A stretch of 60,241 nucleotides of DNA from Burkholderiales bacterium. GTDB lineage: Bacteria > Pseudomonadota > Gammaproteobacteria > Burkholderiales > Burkholderiaceae. The DNA lies in contig JAMFSK010000154.1 in assembly GCA_026225235.1 (NCBI GenBank), positions 1 to 60,241 on the forward strand. The letters run 5' to 3'. A program made the translations under genes and the position numbers. The notes under the pieces are model-generated. The model saw only the letters and a program-made list of their open reading frames with translations, made no database searches and was not told the origin of the DNA. Of this stretch, positions 35,746 to 43,822 are shown piece by piece (position 1 is the first letter of the stretch; each line of letters starts with the position of its first letter).

Positions 35746-36587
35746 ACTCGACTTTACCCAAGATCTCGATCGTGACCTGCTCGTATCAGCAGGCCAACTT
35801 CATCGATGCGACGATTCGCTCCGTGCTCGAGCAGGACTATCCGGCACTCGAATACATCGTGATGGACGGCGGCTCGACCGACGGCACCGTCGACATCCTT
35901 CAGCGCCATAACGACCAAATCGACTATTGGGTCTCCCAGCCCGACGATGGCCAGACCGATGCCCTCAACAAAGGCTTCATGCACTCGAGCGGCGGCATCA
36001 TGGGCTGGCTTTGTTCGGACGACCTTCTGCTGCCGGGGGCCCTGCACACCGTGGCGACGTTCTTCGAAGCGCATCCCGATGTCGAGGCCGTGTACGGAGA
36101 TGCGCTTTGGATCGACCGGAGCGGCCAACTGATTCGCCAAAAACGCGAGATCCCGTTCAGCCGGTTCCTGCTGCGTTACGACCATAACTATGTGCCGCAG
36201 CCGTCGATGTTCTGGCGCAGGAGTCTGTTCAATCGGGTCGGCGGACTCGATCCGCGCTTCGACCTCGCGATGGACGCCGACCTGTGGGACCGCTTTTCAA
36301 AAGCGACCCGCATCGCACATATTCCGGTCCTGCTGTCGTGCATGCGCTATTACCCCGAACAGAAGACCCGCGCCTTGCATACGACAGGTCGCACGGAACA
36401 CACCGAAATACAAAGCCGGTCGAGGTTGTCGCACTTCGCGCCGCTGCGTTCTGTGCTGCAATGGCTCGCGCGCGGCAGCCGCCTCTTCGCGAAGCTGGCG
36501 ACCGGGCGCTACGCCCTGTCGGTGCCGGGCCCGATCCTGGGCGCGCTCGAGCGCTTTCGGATCCCCGACGAAGCACGCGGGGGCTAG
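35742..36587 (+). CDS. Family 2 glycosyltransferase
   Basis: The 281-residue GT-A enzyme starts MNSTLPKISIVTCSY and contains the nucleotide-sugar motif IVMDGGSTDGTVDIL, an acceptor-side DDLLLPGAL and LAMDADLWDRF. It has no membrane helix and probably works at the inner face of the membrane, adding one sugar to the lipid-linked repeat. The start codon overlaps the polymerase stop, indicating translational coupling. It is the last plus-strand gene of the cluster; the next gene runs towards it. Confidence 0.9.
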   Translation: MNSTLPKISIVTCSYQQANFIDATIRSVLEQDYPALEYIVMDGGSTDGTVDILQRHNDQIDYWVSQPDDGQTDALNKGFMHSSGGIMGWLCSDDLLLPGALHTVATFFEAHPDVEAVYGDALWIDRSGQLIRQKREIPFSRFLLRYDHNYVPQPSMFWRRSLFNRVGGLDPRFDLAMDADLWDRFSKATRIAHIPVLLSCMRYYPEQKTRALHTTGRTEHTEIQSRSRLSHFAPLRSVLQWLARGSRLFAKLATGRYALSVPGPILGALERFRIPDEARGG

Positions 36588-36611
36588 GCCCGCATCGGGC
36601 GACCGGCGCAG

Positions 36612-36642
36612 GGCAGGCCACCTATTTGCGCGTGTGCCTGCC
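36612..36642. terminator. Possible hairpin between the convergent halves of the cluster
   Basis: GGCAGGC at 36612-36618 and GCCTGCC at 36636-36642 could pair across a 17-base loop in the 63-base gap between convergent glycosyltransferase genes. No T run follows on either strand, so termination here is uncertain. Confidence 0.3.
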
Positions 36643-36650
36643 GGGCGCCT

Positions 36651-37865
36651 TCAGGCGAGTGCATCTCCCGAGCGCGCGCGTGAGTCGAACGGACCGCGAG
36701 AGCCCTGGTGGCTCGTCGAGGGCCGTGCGCTCACCAGGCAGTCTTCCATCAGCTGCAGCATCTTCCGCGCGGCAACCGCCCACTGCAGCTTTTCATGGAA
36801 TTGCCGATGAGCCCCTGCGCATAAGCCGGCGTAGAGCGCGTTGTCGCGCAAGGTCGCCACAATCCACTCAGCCCACGCTTCGGGCGAATCGCCCGGTTCG
36901 AACAATGTCCCGTTACGTCCCGGAACCACTGAGGTCGGGATGCCCCCGGTGCGCTTCGCGATGATCGGTAACCCGAACGAGCACGCTTCGGAAAACACGT
37001 TCGCATTGCATTCCGCCACAGCCGGGTGAATCAGGAAATGCGCTTCCCGGTAACAGTGCTCAAGCAAGGCGGCGCCATCCTTGTTCGCTTTCGACACGAA
37101 ACCGAACTCCTTGATGAACGGCGCTTTGCGCGGCGGGGTCGAGCCGACGATCGAGATGACCGCATCGACGCCTCGCCGAACCAGTTGCTCGGTCACGGCC
37201 ACCGCAAAGTCGCCGCCCTTGCGCTCCCACTGCGTCCCCACGAACAACAGCGAGACACGCGAGTTGCGCAGGCGCTGTGCCGTGATCGCCGCGATCTCGT
37301 CGGGCGGCAGGTTCGCGGAAAAATTCGAACCGAAGGGCACGACCGCGACCTTTGAGGGCCGCAGGCCGTACTTTGTCACCGCCGAGTCGGCGGCCCAATC
37401 CGAGTTGTATGCCGCCAGTGCGCTGCCTTCAAGTGCGATGCGCTCCATTGCATCGCCATCGCGCAGGTTGCGTCGCGTGAGTCCACTGTACGCAGGGTAG
37501 TAACCCACAATGCCAGCGAAGGTCGAATCGGTCCACAGCACCTTCGGTATCGACGTTTTGACAAAGGTCAGCGGAATGCTGCCAGGCGACAGCACGATAT
37601 CGGCGTTGATACCCTCGAGACGCGTCTCGATCTGCCGAGCATAGTGGCGCAGCACCGACGGCTCGCGCTCGAGATGATGCGAGCGGTGCGTCACGCGCGA
37701 TGCGGCAAGCCGCACCAGCGCGGGAAGGCTCGCCTTGCGTTGCAGATTGTCGATTCTGACGATCTCGGCACCCGCGTTAGCAAGCGCAAGCGGAATTTGA
37801 TAGCCCGCTCCCGACCATGCGTCGGGATGCGAGGAATCGAAGGTCGTCACGTAGGCGATTTTCAT
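36651..37865 (-). CDS. Family 4 glycosyltransferase
   Basis: This 404-residue GT-B enzyme starts MKIAYVTTFDSSHPDAWSG. The donor-binding C-terminal half shows LLFVGTQWERKGGDFAV and the nucleotide-sugar motif ECNANVFSEACSFGLPI with EACSFG in the expected E-x7-E position. It probably transfers a hexose or deoxyhexose onto the growing repeat unit in the cytosol. It is the last gene of the minus-strand half and lies 51 bases after the FemAB-like gene. Donor and acceptor cannot be inferred. Confidence 0.88.
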   Translation of the reverse strand: MKIAYVTTFDSSHPDAWSGAGYQIPLALANAGAEIVRIDNLQRKASLPALVRLAASRVTHRSHHLEREPSVLRHYARQIETRLEGINADIVLSPGSIPLTFVKTSIPKVLWTDSTFAGIVGYYPAYSGLTRRNLRDGDAMERIALEGSALAAYNSDWAADSAVTKYGLRPSKVAVVPFGSNFSANLPPDEIAAITAQRLRNSRVSLLFVGTQWERKGGDFAVAVTEQLVRRGVDAVISIVGSTPPRKAPFIKEFGFVSKANKDGAALLEHCYREAHFLIHPAVAECNANVFSEACSFGLPIIAKRTGGIPTSVVPGRNGTLFEPGDSPEAWAEWIVATLRDNALYAGLCAGAHRQFHEKLQWAVAARKMLQLMEDCLVSARPSTSHQGSRGPFDSRARSGDALA

Positions 37866-37916
37866 GGCGTTAGTTCAAGAATGGACGGCGGCGCGAAGGG
37901 TGTGTCAAAGGACATG

Positions 37917-39005
37917 TCATGTTCGAGGCTCGTGCAAGCGATCACGCAGCGATTGGGCGAGCTGCGCAGAGGCATCGCGGACACCCCGCGCCATCCGGTA
38001 CGATGCCGAAGTGCGTTCGACCCCGATACGCGGCACAAGATCGCCGCCGAAGCCGCTCAAAAACGACAGGATCGACGTCCTGCCGATGCCGTCGAAGTCG
38101 AAGCGCAAGCCTCGTGCGAGCGCATCCTGGATCGCGCTCCAGAGCAGCAGGCTGATCGCCCCCCCGTGGCCCGTCCGCGCGCGCGAGGAGAGCAAGTAGT
38201 ACGTCGCGTACCGGTCGCGCACGACCATGATCGCGGCCACCAGCGCGCCCGCTGCGTTATAGGCGCCGAGTACCTGCCCGGCCTCGCGCGCGAGCACGGC
38301 CTCGACGAGCGTAGACATCAGGCGTTCGCCGTATGCATTGCGCAGCCCACGCTCGGCGAGGTTGGCCTCATAGAAGCGCGTGAACAGGTGTGGGTCGGCA
38401 ATCGGGCGCACTGTGAGCTGCGTCTGCGCGGTGCGGATCAGGTTGCGTGTTTTGGAATGGATTGCATCCCAAACCTGTTCGGCGGTGCGCTCGCCCGGAA
38501 TTTGGAATGTATAGCTCTGCGAAATCGTAAAGCCGCGCGTCTGGAAGGCCATCGCTTCGGGCAGGCGCGGATCGAGCAGTTGATGAAACAAGGACAACTT
38601 CGGCAACTGATCGATCAGGTCATAGGTGGTGGTGAGCCGATGACGAAATTCGACGACCGGCTTCGCACGGGTCGGATAGATCACCGGCCCGAGCGTGCGC
38701 GTCAGCGGCGGCAGACTCGAGGCGTCCCAGATCCCCTTTCGCGTGGTGCAGAAGACCATCTCACCCTGGACGCGTCCGTTGCTCAGCGACTGCACCACGC
38801 GCCATTGTCCCGGTGCGGTGATGTCGAGCCACCATGGTTCGTGGAAAATCGAATAGGCGCCGGGCGCAACGGGTGCGGCCTTGGACGCGGCAGGCATTGA
38901 CGCGGCCCCGCCAGACTCACGCTCTCGCGCAGGCTCGGCGTCCATCAGGCGCCCGGGACGGGTGGCTGCGCCGCGCGAGAAAATGAACCGTTCGATGACG
39001 CCCAT
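37917..39005 (-). CDS. FemAB/BioF2-like acyltransferase
   Basis: The roughly 362-residue protein carries a GNAT-like double domain seen in FemAB and BioF2-type proteins. It shows SKTRNLIRTAQ, FYEANLAERGLRNAYGE and LLLWSAIQDALARGLRFDFDG, which match this group. Such proteins are often encoded in exopolysaccharide clusters and may attach an acyl or aminoacyl group to a sugar. The ATG at 39005 is chosen; a GTG at 39011 that overlaps the stop of the upstream gene is also possible. The first 60 residues are low-complexity and rich in Ala, Pro and Arg. It follows the methyltransferase gene without a gap. Confidence 0.8.
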   Translation of the reverse strand: MGVIERFIFSRGAATRPGRLMDAEPARERESGGAASMPAASKAAPVAPGAYSIFHEPWWLDITAPGQWRVVQSLSNGRVQGEMVFCTTRKGIWDASSLPPLTRTLGPVIYPTRAKPVVEFRHRLTTTYDLIDQLPKLSLFHQLLDPRLPEAMAFQTRGFTISQSYTFQIPGERTAEQVWDAIHSKTRNLIRTAQTQLTVRPIADPHLFTRFYEANLAERGLRNAYGERLMSTLVEAVLAREAGQVLGAYNAAGALVAAIMVVRDRYATYYLLSSRARTGHGGAISLLLWSAIQDALARGLRFDFDGIGRTSILSFLSGFGGDLVPRIGVERTSASYRMARGVRDASAQLAQSLRDRLHEPRT

Positions 39006-39007
39006 GA

Positions 39008-39832
39008 TCACCCGAGCCCCGCACGCCAGGCTGGCTGAAGGGTCACGACGGGCCGTTCAGCATCGGCATGCGGCGTACCGATCCGGTTGCGCACGCTTTC
39101 CCAGATCACCACCGTATCGTCGTCGTCCGGCGCGAAACCGATCTCTTCGCGGTCACACTTCAGGGTTCCCGCATACCAGCGCGTAAACGCCGGCGAGGCG
39201 TCGAGCACCTCGGCGTACACCGGGTTGTAGTAGACGAATAGCAAGTGCTCGGTCGTCGTTGCGAGGCACGCCTCCAGATGCTGCGTCAGCGTGGTCATCA
39301 GCTCCTTGCCGAAAGCGTGATAGTTGAACAGCACCACCTTGCCCGGTGGCATCGAGAATTCGACGGCGTTGGCCTTGTGAACCCGCATCGCGGGGCGTGC
39401 CGGAAAGGTCGTCGCGATCACCTCGATATTGCGCTGTGCAATGTCGAGCAAATCGCGCGACAGATCCACTCCGGTGATGCCGAGAAACGGCCGCTCGGAG
39501 GCGACGATCATCGCGCGGCCCTTGCCACAGCCAAGGTCGAGAAATTGGTAGTCGTCGACAGGCGGCAGCATCGTGAGGGCCTTGCGAACCACGCTGGGCG
39601 ATGAGCCCGCATACGGGATGACGAGCTTGCGCAACTGCTCGCTGGCCGTGATCTGGTCGACTTCCATATAACCGCTCGTATCGACCTTCAGATGACGGTC
39701 GATCGGATGCGTACGCAGCCAGCCGTTATAGACGCGCCGGATCAAGGGCACGCGGCTCAGATGACGTTTGATCGCGGGCTGGTAAATCATTCGCAGCAGC
39801 CCGGGTCCCAGCAACGTAGTGCGTGATCTCAT
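39008..39832 (-). CDS. Class I SAM-dependent methyltransferase
   Basis: Read from the ATG at 39832 (MRSRTTLLGPG), which overlaps the stop of the upstream glycosyltransferase as ATGA, the protein has 274 residues. The Rossmann methyltransferase core is clear: motif I FLDLGCGKGRAMIVA, an acidic motif II in GITGVDLSRDLL, and VVLFNYHAFG for motif IV. A basic N-terminal extension (about 1-60) lacks recognisable features. By position it most likely methylates a sugar or the acyl group in the polymer repeat. Confidence 0.85.
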   Translation of the reverse strand: MRSRTTLLGPGLLRMIYQPAIKRHLSRVPLIRRVYNGWLRTHPIDRHLKVDTSGYMEVDQITASEQLRKLVIPYAGSSPSVVRKALTMLPPVDDYQFLDLGCGKGRAMIVASERPFLGITGVDLSRDLLDIAQRNIEVIATTFPARPAMRVHKANAVEFSMPPGKVVLFNYHAFGKELMTTLTQHLEACLATTTEHLLFVYYNPVYAEVLDASPAFTRWYAGTLKCDREEIGFAPDDDDTVVIWESVRNRIGTPHADAERPVVTLQPAWRAGLG

Positions 39833-41100
39833 GTTTGCGTCTCCTGGATCTTGTTCTCGGCTTCCCCGGCGAGCACCCGCAAAGCCCGGCGCTTGGGCTG
39901 TGCCTGCCCGATCACCTCGCGGTAGATCGTCATGAGCTGCTCGTAGTTGCGCTGGGGCGTGTACTTCGCCACATACTCGGCGCGCGCGCGGCGGCCCATC
40001 TCCCGCATGACCTCGGGGTGCGATTCCGCCCACGCGATCGTGCGCGCGAGGTCATCGGGATTGCCCGGCTCACAGAGCAAACCCGTCACCCCTGCTTCAA
40101 TCAGTTCGCCGAGCGCACCCGAGCGGCTGCCTATCACCGGCAATCCACACGCGAAGGCCTCCACCACGCTTAGCGGCATCACTTCGTGCCAGATGCTCGG
40201 TAGCACCAGATACGACGCGCGCCGCATGGCGTCGAGTACCTCCGTGCGCGCCATCGCACCCAGACCGCGCACCTTGGGGTGCGCCACCACCTCGGACTCC
40301 ATCGGCCCCGTGCCGATCATGTCGAGCGTCGGGCCATCGGGACGGTCGAGCGCCTTGAGCAAGACGGCAATGCCTTTCTCACGTGAAAGACGTCCGACGA
40401 ACAGTCCGCCACGACGCGCGACTTCGGGGCCGTCCGGGACCGACACGAAGTTCGGCTTGATCGAGAACCGTTCGCCAGGCAAGCCCCCCTCGATAAACTT
40501 GTCGCGGCAAAACTGGTTCAGCGCAATATACCGTGCAACTTTGTTCGAATAAGTGCCCACTGCCCGATGCACGGTGAGCATGCTGGCCACGACTGCCGTC
40601 TGCGCGACAGAACCTCGATAGCAGCCGCGCACGACACCCCGCCAGGGAACCTTGCCGAGACAGTCCTCACAGACCCGGTCCTCGCGCAGGAACATCGCCT
40701 GCGGACAGAGCATGCGGAAATTGTGCAGCGTCTGAATCACTGGCACCCTTGCGCGCGCTGCTTCCCAGTAGAGCGACGGCGACACCAGCGGAAAACTGTT
40801 ATGGACATGGATCAGATCCGGGCCGAACGCTTCGATGCGCTGCCTGAGCTCCGCGGTAGTCTGCGATGACCACAGGGTTTGCCGTGCCGCTTGAAGACTC
40901 GACATGCCATTGATCGAAGCGTTATCGCGCTCGTAGGTCTCTACCACCTGGCCGCGCTCACGCAGCAAGGCGACCTCGGCGTCCTTGACGACGTCTTCGC
41001 CGCCGCGCCACTGATAAGCGTTGTGCACGACAAGAATCCTCAGCGGCGCCCTGGTCCCTATGACCTCGTTGATCGAATGTGCGTCGGTCATGATGCTCAT
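39829..41100 (-). CDS. Family 4 glycosyltransferase
   Basis: This GT-B enzyme has 423 residues from the ATG at 41100; MTDAH at 41091 is an alternative. The N-terminal domain begins ILVVHNAYQWRGGEDVV, a pattern shared with glycosyltransferases acting on rhamnose- or mannose-type polymers. The C-terminal domain has GLFVGRLSREKGIAVLL and HEVMPLSVVEAFACGLPV, the donor site with E-x7-E. A cysteine group (CPQ, CEDCLG, GCYRGS) near 150-185 occurs in many close relatives. It lies 67 bases after the flippase gene and is coupled to the methyltransferase. Confidence 0.9.
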   Translation of the reverse strand: MSIMTDAHSINEVIGTRAPLRILVVHNAYQWRGGEDVVKDAEVALLRERGQVVETYERDNASINGMSSLQAARQTLWSSQTTAELRQRIEAFGPDLIHVHNSFPLVSPSLYWEAARARVPVIQTLHNFRMLCPQAMFLREDRVCEDCLGKVPWRGVVRGCYRGSVAQTAVVASMLTVHRAVGTYSNKVARYIALNQFCRDKFIEGGLPGERFSIKPNFVSVPDGPEVARRGGLFVGRLSREKGIAVLLKALDRPDGPTLDMIGTGPMESEVVAHPKVRGLGAMARTEVLDAMRRASYLVLPSIWHEVMPLSVVEAFACGLPVIGSRSGALGELIEAGVTGLLCEPGNPDDLARTIAWAESHPEVMREMGRRARAEYVAKYTPQRNYEQLMTIYREVIGQAQPKRRALRVLAGEAENKIQETQT

Positions 41101-41167
41101 GCTGTATCTCGAGTGTGACAACCACCGGCCGCTGACAGATCTGCCGGGTCCCATCGTCGATGAATCT

Positions 41168-42511
41168 TCATGACTTCCCCTGCACGACAGGCGTGGCTTG
41201 CGTGCTTGTGCCGGCATGCCTCGCCGGTTCGTGCTTAGCGAGTCGGTTCAGGCGCACCATGACAAAACCGCCCTGGAGTGCTGCTGCCACGGCCAGGCTG
41301 AGACACGCGGCAATCGCTGCGCCGTAGATGCCATGTGCGTGGATCAGCCAGAGGCCGCCCGTGAACGTGAAAACGGAACTGCCCAGATTCGCGAGGAAGG
41401 TCGAGCGCGAGTCGTGCATCGCAAGCGAATAGGAACCCAGCACGGCCCCGGCCAGGGAAAATGCCATGCCCGCCGACAGCATGCGTAGTACCGGCACCGC
41501 CGCATCGTAGGCGCCTCGATACAACACGTGGAGAACCGGATACGCGAGCACCTGCATGGCGAGTACGAAGACCACACTGCCCAGGCCCGTCAGCACCAGT
41601 GTCCTTGCGAGATGCCGGCGAAACTCGCCTTCGCCTTGCTGACGCAGCAAGGCCGTGGCACGCGTTGGCAGGTAGTTCAAGACGCTCTGCACGACGACGT
41701 TCATCACATTGAGCAAGTTCCGGCTCACCGCGAACAGGGCGATCGAAGCCGGCCCGAGCGAAGCGATGAGGAACGGGTATAACTGGCTGCTGCCCCACAG
41801 CGCGAATACCGTCAGCAGCAACCAACGCGACATCTGCCAGTGCTCGACCACGATCGTGCGTGCCGTCGCCCGCGCACCAAAACGCAGGGGACCAGCGAGG
41901 CGCAGGCTGACGACCGTCGCCACCAGGGACGCGGCAGCCATGATCAGAAACGAACCCTCCCCGTCGATCGTGAAATACAGGCCAGCGATCGCCAACACGA
42001 CCATCTGACCGCCATAGCTGATCAGGTCGCTCAGTACGGCCAGGCGCAGGCGTTCGACCGTGTACCAATAGCGGCGCAACGTCTCCTGCAGGAAAAAGAA
42101 CGTCAGGTAGATACAGGCGCCGAGCACCAGATGCCCCTGCGGAAAAAACTTGATCGACAGCGCCACCACGATGACGATCGACACCGGCACCACCACGGCG
42201 TGGGCCCCCAGCAACACCGCGAGGCGCGATCCCAATGTCGTCTCGCTGTCGCGCGGGCCGAGTACGTTGAGCGGCTGGGTCAGCAGCGCCCGGTGAAGAT
42301 TCGAAACGAAGAGGATTGCCAGCATGGCCAGTGTGAAGAAGCCAAACTCGGCCGCAGGCAGCCGCCGCCCGATGATCAACATCACCAGGAAGTTGCTGCA
42401 TGAGACGATGCACTGATCGACGAACGCCAGTGTCCTGGGCTCGGCGATGAGCGCCCTGAGACGTCTGATCGCGCTCAAGGCGGATCCACTGAGTCGAGCC
42501 ATGTCACTCAT
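41168..42511 (-). CDS. Wzx-like polysaccharide flippase
   Basis: This integral membrane protein of about 447 residues has twelve to fourteen hydrophobic helices, matching the MATE/MVF-type flippases. The first helices contain FVDQCIVSCSNFLVMLIIG and the family's conserved-type charged residues. It would flip the lipid-linked repeat unit across the inner membrane for the Wzy polymerase. The ATG at 42511 overlaps the stop of the acyltransferase gene by eight bases; the ATG at 42502 is an alternative. Assignment rests on topology and context, since Wzx sequences vary widely. Confidence 0.85.
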   Translation of the reverse strand: MSDMARLSGSALSAIRRLRALIAEPRTLAFVDQCIVSCSNFLVMLIIGRRLPAAEFGFFTLAMLAILFVSNLHRALLTQPLNVLGPRDSETTLGSRLAVLLGAHAVVVPVSIVIVVALSIKFFPQGHLVLGACIYLTFFFLQETLRRYWYTVERLRLAVLSDLISYGGQMVVLAIAGLYFTIDGEGSFLIMAAASLVATVVSLRLAGPLRFGARATARTIVVEHWQMSRWLLLTVFALWGSSQLYPFLIASLGPASIALFAVSRNLLNVMNVVVQSVLNYLPTRATALLRQQGEGEFRRHLARTLVLTGLGSVVFVLAMQVLAYPVLHVLYRGAYDAAVPVLRMLSAGMAFSLAGAVLGSYSLAMHDSRSTFLANLGSSVFTFTGGLWLIHAHGIYGAAIAACLSLAVAAALQGGFVMVRLNRLAKHEPARHAGTSTQATPVVQGKS

Positions 42512-43655
42512 TGGACAGCGACCGTCGGACCCACGCCGACCACGAGGCGCGCGCGGCGTCGAGCCCGAGCAACACGCGGTCTTCAAGCTTGGTGAGCTTG
42601 GGCCGCAGGCGCAGGACGGGCTTCTCGACGATCCACCACGAGGACACTGCAAGCAGCGTGGCGCATGGCAGCGCGAGCGCCACGTTCATGTACCAGGGCG
42701 CTGTCCACGGCCCCAGGGCAGCGATCGCCTGTTGGATCGGAAACCCGTAGAGATAGATGCCGTATGAGTAGTCTCCACTCAGGATGATCTTCGAGCGACC
42801 CGGGTTGTGAAGCCCGAGGTAGGTGGTCGCATAAGCGATCGGAAACGGTACGAAGGTGTCGCCACCCGGCACCGAGAGCAGCACCGCCGACAGCACTGCA
42901 CACGCGAGAAACAGGCTCCCGCTGTACGGAATCTGACGACGGAACACATACATGCTCACGCCGGCAACGAAACTGATCACCAGCAGCCAGCCACTCAGCG
43001 TGTTCGGCATGCCCTGCATTTTGTGCGACGCGCCGATCGAGAAATAGATCGCCGCACCGATATGCAAGGCCACAACGAAGAGGAGGGTCTGACGATTCGG
43101 CTTCACCACGCCGAAGAGAAACATCAGGCCCAGCAGAATGTAGCACTTGAGCTCGCGCGGCAGCACCCACAATTGCAGGTTGATAGTTTGCGGCCAGACG
43201 TTGTGCAAAAACACGCCCGGCAGTTCCATATGCACGTCGCCGAGCACATTGAGGAAATACGCATAGAAATGCGCATCGGTGAAGTAGTGTCCGAGCCCGA
43301 GCGACGTGAAAATCGGCCCGAGGATAAACGCGCTCAGCAACACCTCGACAGCAAGCGCCGGCACGATCCGCATGATGCGCAGGCCGAGGAACGAAACCAG
43401 CGTGCGGCAGCGCTCGAGGCTGCCCGTCACGAGAAAACCGCTTAGGGCAAAAAACATCGGCAAGATCGCCGCGAGGAAGGGACGAATCGGCCCCTGCCAG
43501 AGCGCCGTGGTGATGTCCTGCCCGTAGACAACATTGAGCGTATGGGACAGCAAGACCAAGCAGGCCAGCACGATTCGCATGTAGTCGAAGCCACTGGGCC
43601 TCCTGCGCACCTCGACCAGCCGATCTTCAAGTGACTGCGCGTTGAACATGTCCAT
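42504..43655 (-). CDS. Family 3 membrane O-acyltransferase
   Basis: The 383-residue protein with about ten hydrophobic helices belongs to the OafA/acyltransferase-3 family. It has FDYMRIVLACLVLLSHT, with the catalytic-type His in the first helix, and FFALSGFLVTGS. These enzymes transfer acetyl or other acyl groups from the cytosol onto sugars on the periplasmic side. In the cluster it probably O-acetylates the polymer. It is followed with overlap by the flippase gene. Confidence 0.88.
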   Translation of the reverse strand: MDMFNAQSLEDRLVEVRRRPSGFDYMRIVLACLVLLSHTLNVVYGQDITTALWQGPIRPFLAAILPMFFALSGFLVTGSLERCRTLVSFLGLRIMRIVPALAVEVLLSAFILGPIFTSLGLGHYFTDAHFYAYFLNVLGDVHMELPGVFLHNVWPQTINLQLWVLPRELKCYILLGLMFLFGVVKPNRQTLLFVVALHIGAAIYFSIGASHKMQGMPNTLSGWLLVISFVAGVSMYVFRRQIPYSGSLFLACAVLSAVLLSVPGGDTFVPFPIAYATTYLGLHNPGRSKIILSGDYSYGIYLYGFPIQQAIAALGPWTAPWYMNVALALPCATLLAVSSWWIVEKPVLRLRPKLTKLEDRVLLGLDAARASWSAWVRRSLSNE

Positions 43656-43822
43656 TGACGACGTTCCTTTTTATCGGTGATCTTTCACAGTCTGGCAGCG
43701 TGAACCGCCCCGGGCTTGGTATGACGGGCAAATCACTTGAGGCGAGGTTCATCCTCTTTCCTCTTGTCTGTTCTCTGGGTCCGTGTCGCTCACACGAATG
43801 CGCTTGATCGAACGAATGGCAC

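Noticed and set aside
41235..42413. A 392-codon minus-strand frame overlapping the flippase gene
   Set aside because: The frame has Arg/Gly/Ala-rich shadow composition, while the overlapping frame encodes clear membrane helices.
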